DNA of 9,216 bases, from assembly GCA_021768985.1 (NCBI GenBank), contig JAETTR010000036.1, forward strand, positions 1 through 9,216. Reading direction: 5' to 3'. Numbering within the stretch: position 1 is the stretch's first letter; every line of letters starts with the position of its first letter. The stretch is from Bacillota bacterium (GTDB taxonomy: Bacteria; Bacillota; Clostridia; Christensenellales; Borkfalkiaceae). Below, in pieces: positions 6,475-9,216 of the stretch. The notes beneath the pieces are model-generated. The model had not been told where the DNA came from, did not search any database, and worked only from the letters and a program-made list of their open reading frames with translations. Position numbers and translations under genes: made by a program.

Positions 6475-7746
6475 CTAATCTTGCTGCAAGCTCGCAACGA
6501 ACGTGTCGAGCGCGGCTTGCAAGCTCGCGTCGTCGCCTTTGAGCGATCCGTTATACAGCGACGAGCCGAGCGCCTTGGCAGGTTCCCAATACCGCGAAAT
6601 TTCGGGAATAACGGGAACGGGCACCGACTTATCGAGCTGCGCGCGGATCACCGCAAAGAACTCGTTCCCCGTAACGCTTTCGCTACTCTGTGCTTTTAAG
6701 TTGGTGGGATAATACCCCCTCTCGCTTGCATAGCGCAGTTGGCTTGCCTCGCTCGTAACGAACGCCGCAAGGCGCGAAGCCGTTGCTTTATACTGCGATC
6801 GGTTGTTTACCACATACAGCTTGCTGTTGGAAAAGGACACGAGCTCCTTTTCTTCGTCGTCGATCGTAATGGAGGGCAACGTCGTATAGCCGATATGCTC
6901 GGCGTTCTTGAACGTGTCCTGCATTTCCCAACCGCCCGAAATGCACGCGCCTTGACGGTGGTTGAGGACGTTGGCGGCAAGGTTGCTCACGTCGTCCGAC
7001 TTGAACTTTTTGCCGCTCTGACGGAAGTTCTTCGCTGCGTACCGCATAAACTTTAAGCCGTTTTCGTTGTTCCAATTGCAAGCCGTTACGTCGTCGCCGT
7101 TTTCGCCGTACAGCGTACAGCCCATGGCGAAGAAGCCCATGTTGAGATAGAACCCGTCCTCGATGCGGAACCCGAACGCCGTCGCCTTTTCCTTCGTGCC
7201 CGGACTGTTCGCCATATCGAGCGCGAGCATGGCGTCTACGCTCTTTAACAGCTCGCGCTGTGCGGGCGTGTCGTCGGGGAAAATGGTCGTATCATAGTAC
7301 ATGATGTACGTATCCATGGTGAGCGGGAAGCCGTACACCTTGCCGTCGTAGGTAGCCTGCTGTACCGTGGCGGGCGCGTTGAGCGTTTTAATGTCGGTCG
7401 CAAAGGTGGCGGCCGTGCCGTCGCGGATTTCCGCGAGCAAGCCCTGCTTTGCCATAATTCCCACCTGATCGTGCGGAATCATGATGACGTCCGCCGCCGC
7501 TTCGGGGTCTTTGGCAACCACGCTCTGTGCGTTCCACACGCTCTGCACCTCGACGGAAATATCCTCTTTCACGTCGGGATTGGCCGACTTGAACTCCTGC
7601 ACGAGCGTTTGCACAAGCGCTTTATCTTCTTCCGCCGCCCAGATTACGACGGTATCCTTCTTTCCGCCGCAAGCCGAGAGCGCACCGACGGAAACGCATA
7701 TGCACGCCCCGAGCGCGAGCGCAAGCAATTTGTTTGATTTTTTCAT
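6475..7746 (-). CDS. Extracellular sugar-binding lipoprotein of a maltodextrin-type ABC transporter
   Basis: This is a 423-residue solute-binding protein. The N-terminus is a lipoprotein signal peptide: KK charges, a hydrophobic stretch, then the lipobox LSAC with lipidation Cys26, followed by GGKK. It would be anchored on the outer face of the membrane and deliver sugar to ABC permeases. Family 1 features include VVIWAAEEDKALVQTLVQEF at 33-52, DGKVYGFPLTMDTYIMYYD at 134-152, GACISGGWEM at 266-275, and a late YYPTNL at 345-350. The preference for maltodextrin is inferred from the neighbouring enzyme genes. Two adjacent ATGs exist at 7749 and 7746. The second was chosen because GGAG then lies 5 bases upstream instead of 2. 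No permease gene follows directly, which is unusual, and a terminator-like hairpin lies just downstream. Confidence 0.88.
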   Translation of the reverse strand: MKKSNKLLALALGACICVSVGALSACGGKKDTVVIWAAEEDKALVQTLVQEFKSANPDVKEDISVEVQSVWNAQSVVAKDPEAAADVIMIPHDQVGIMAKQGLLAEIRDGTAATFATDIKTLNAPATVQQATYDGKVYGFPLTMDTYIMYYDTTIFPDDTPAQRELLKSVDAMLALDMANSPGTKEKATAFGFRIEDGFYLNMGFFAMGCTLYGENGDDVTACNWNNENGLKFMRYAAKNFRQSGKKFKSDDVSNLAANVLNHRQGACISGGWEMQDTFKNAEHIGYTTLPSITIDDEEKELVSFSNSKLYVVNNRSQYKATASRLAAFVTSEASQLRYASERGYYPTNLKAQSSESVTGNEFFAVIRAQLDKSVPVPVIPEISRYWEPAKALGSSLYNGSLKGDDASLQAALDTFVASLQQD

Positions 7747-7761
7747 CATTGCTCCTTTTAT

Positions 7762-7796
7762 CCCCTGCCGCCCGCGCGGAACGCGCGGGCGAGGGG
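7762..7796 (-). other. Strong GC-rich hairpin between the LRR gene and the binding-protein gene
   Basis: A perfect 9-base-pair stem (7769-7777 with 7783-7791, five-base loop) is extended by an outer 5-pair CCCCT/AGGGG stem with a two-base bulge. On the minus-strand RNA it is followed by ATAAAAGGAGCA and the ATGs of the lipoprotein gene, so it stands just before the ribosome site. No T-tract follows in either direction, so a classical intrinsic terminator is not supported. It could mark an mRNA processing or stabilising point that separates the two cistrons. Confidence 0.6.
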
Positions 7797-7806
7797 AAAC
7801 ATTTTG

Positions 7807-9216
7807 TTATTCTGTTACCGTAGGGATCGCTTCTACCTTTTCCGCATAGGTGCTCCACTTGGAAGCCGTATCGGTCCTATACGCTTCCACGCATGCCGCG
7901 GGCACGAAAATTTTGCCTTTGAAAGCCGCTTTCGTGCCGAACGAACTCGTGGCTACGGTGGGCGGAGTCGTCGCTTTGATCGTAACTTCCATCGTAGTAT
8001 CGCCGCTTGCAAACGCTTGCGTTCCGATGGAAGTGCAATCCGCGCCGATCGTTACGGTATGAAGCAAGGTGCATTTATTAAATGCGTAAGTCCCGATCGT
8101 AGCGACTTTTTCGAGATTGACGGAAGTAAGAGCCGTACTCGCAAATGCATAAGTTCCAACGCCGGTCACCTTGCTTAAATCGACGGTTGCAAGGTTTGTA
8201 CAGTTTCTGAATGCGTTGCCTCCCACCGTCTGCACGTTGGTAAGCGTGAGAGACGTGATCGCCGTATTGCCGTAGAACGCATAACTGTCGATCGTCGTAC
8301 AAGCCGTATCCGCCGTATAGGAAGTGGCGGCTGCATATACGGGATAGTATAGGAGCGTGCTCTTGTCCTTGGAATAGATCGCCCCAGCCGTATCCTTGTA
8401 GAGCTCCGAGCCCGTTTCGAGCGCAAACGATTGCACGCCCTGCAATTTTTCCGCCGTCGTTCCGAGAATGGTCGTAATCGCGAAGCTCTTTACCTCTTTG
8501 GGAAGAACGATATTCGTGATTTCCGTTCCCGTGTACTTTAAGAGCTTACCCGCGTCGTTTACGTACCAATCCTCTTTTACGATTCCCGATTTTGCGATAA
8601 ATCTCGCACGCTCGGTATCGGTGAGCTTGTCGCTCGCGCGGAACTTCTGCACGTCCTCCGCGCTCTCGCAAATCACGACGGTGGAGTCGAGGAAGGTGCC
8701 GTTGACGCTCTTGAACCCCATAAAATCTTCGGGCAAATCGAAATATTTAGGAAGATATACGAAATTCACGTTCATGGCAAATTTCGTAAACGTCGTAAGC
8801 GTGGAAGGAACGGTAACCACCGTCTTTGCGCCGAGGGTACGGGTTACGCCGATGGACTTTACGCCCTCTTCGATGATATATTCCGTAAGCCCCGTGCAGT
8901 TCTGGAAGACGTTCACGCCGATCGACGCGACGGTGCCCTTTACGGTTACCTTGGTCAGCTCTTTATTGCCGTCGAATGCGTAATCGCCGATCGTGGAGAG
9001 CTTCTGCCCCACAACGAGCTCGCCCGTAAGGTGCGCGCCGTTGAACGCATACGGATCGATTTGCGAAAGATTTTCGCCGAACGCAGCCGCCGTCAGTCCC
9101 GACATTGCAAACGCTCTCGTGCCGATCTTTTTGATATTCGCAAAGTCGAAACCTGTAAGCGCGGTGCAGTTGTAGAATGCGAAATCGCCCAAATCCGTAC
9201 AGCTTGCGGGAAGCGT
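7807..9216 (-). CDS. BspA-type leucine-rich-repeat protein, C-terminal 469 residues
   Basis: The frame is open to the right edge, so the start and any signal peptide are outside the window; the TTG at 9192 is internal. BspA/TpLRR-type units of about 22-23 residues of the form xxIGxxAFxxCxxLTxVxLxx are visible. Five lie at about 1-122 and five at about 303-415, including IGDYAFDGNKELTKVTV and IDSYAFYGNTAITSLTL. The middle part, about 123-300, is irregular and contains the SKDKSTLLYYP segment (282-292) usual between BspA repeat blocks. The end, FVPAACVEAYRTD then WSTYAEKVEAI, is the normal close of such domains. There is no LPXTG, so any surface anchoring must be N-terminal. Such proteins are usually exported and bind surfaces, proteins or glycans. 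It lies 57-60 bases upstream of the sugar-binding lipoprotein and may be cotranscribed with it; a role in glucan capture is only a guess. Confidence 0.88.
   Translation of the reverse strand, partial: TLPASCTDLGDFAFYNCTALTGFDFANIKKIGTRAFAMSGLTAAAFGENLSQIDPYAFNGAHLTGELVVGQKLSTIGDYAFDGNKELTKVTVKGTVASIGVNVFQNCTGLTEYIIEEGVKSIGVTRTLGAKTVVTVPSTLTTFTKFAMNVNFVYLPKYFDLPEDFMGFKSVNGTFLDSTVVICESAEDVQKFRASDKLTDTERARFIAKSGIVKEDWYVNDAGKLLKYTGTEITNIVLPKEVKSFAITTILGTTAEKLQGVQSFALETGSELYKDTAGAIYSKDKSTLLYYPVYAAATSYTADTACTTIDSYAFYGNTAITSLTLTNVQTVGGNAFRNCTNLATVDLSKVTGVGTYAFASTALTSVNLEKVATIGTYAFNKCTLLHTVTIGADCTSIGTQAFASGDTTMEVTIKATTPPTVATSSFGTKAAFKGKIFVPAACVEAYRTDTASKWSTYAEKVEAIPTVTE

Noticed and set aside
7762..7796. 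Intrinsic terminator for the LRR gene
   Set aside because: The stem is strong, but on the minus strand it is followed by ATAAAAGG rather than a T-run.
8468..8983. Long plus-strand open frame (171 codons)
   Set aside because: It is a shadow of the LRR gene: no ribosome site, no recognisable domain, and composition explained by the opposite-strand coding.
9190..9192. TTG at 9192 as the start of the LRR gene
   Set aside because: The reading frame continues without a stop to the window edge and encodes further LRR-like residues (TLPASCTD), so the gene is truncated by the window, not started there.
7807..9216. CRISPR-like or tandem DNA repeats
   Set aside because: The periodicity is at the protein level (LRR units of about 22-23 residues); the nucleotide copies are too different and there are no spacers.

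Overview
The window reads as part of a maltodextrin/alpha-glucan uptake and breakdown locus from a Gram-positive-type anaerobe, most likely a gut Clostridia-class Bacillota member. The evidence is strong AGGAGG-type ribosome sites, a lipobox-bearing substrate-binding lipoprotein, a LacI-type regulator beside cytoplasmic GH13, phosphorylase and amylomaltase genes, and a BspA-type leucine-rich-repeat protein. The finer placement (for example Christensenellales-like) is only a guess. Every supported gene lies on the minus strand, so the biological order runs from the right edge to the left edge.

Right to left, the layout is as follows. (1) 9216-7807 is the C-terminal 469 residues of a BspA-type LRR surface or secreted protein whose start lies outside the window. 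(2) 7746-6475 is an extracellular solute-binding lipoprotein of the maltose/maltodextrin type, preceded by a very GC-rich hairpin next to its Shine-Dalgarno. (3) 6474-6328 is a structured intergenic region with a terminator-like hairpin and a second hairpin in the lacI leader. (4) 6327-5530 is a LacI-family regulator with an unusually short effector domain. (5) 5529-5425 is a control region with three AAACGG/CCGTTT elements, probably operators. (6) 5424-3721 is a cytoplasmic GH13 neopullulanase/cyclomaltodextrinase-like enzyme, 3724-1499 an alpha-glucan phosphorylase and 1520-93 a 4-alpha-glucanotransferase. These three overlap by 3 to 22 bases and are translationally coupled. (7) From 80 to the left edge is the first part of another gene, with an excellent ribosome site placed over the end of malQ; it may be an ABC permease.

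The likely joint role is this. The lipoprotein captures linear maltodextrins outside the membrane. A transporter, possibly beginning at the left edge, imports them. The GH13 enzyme opens or trims branched and cyclic oligomers, MalQ disproportionates short chains, and the phosphorylase releases glucose-1-phosphate. The LacI-type protein probably controls the set. This is mainly a recognisable catabolic operon. The less ordinary points are the short LacI effector domain, the operator cluster, the hairpins around the binding-protein gene, and the LRR protein immediately upstream of it. No gap longer than 300 bases lacks a gene.
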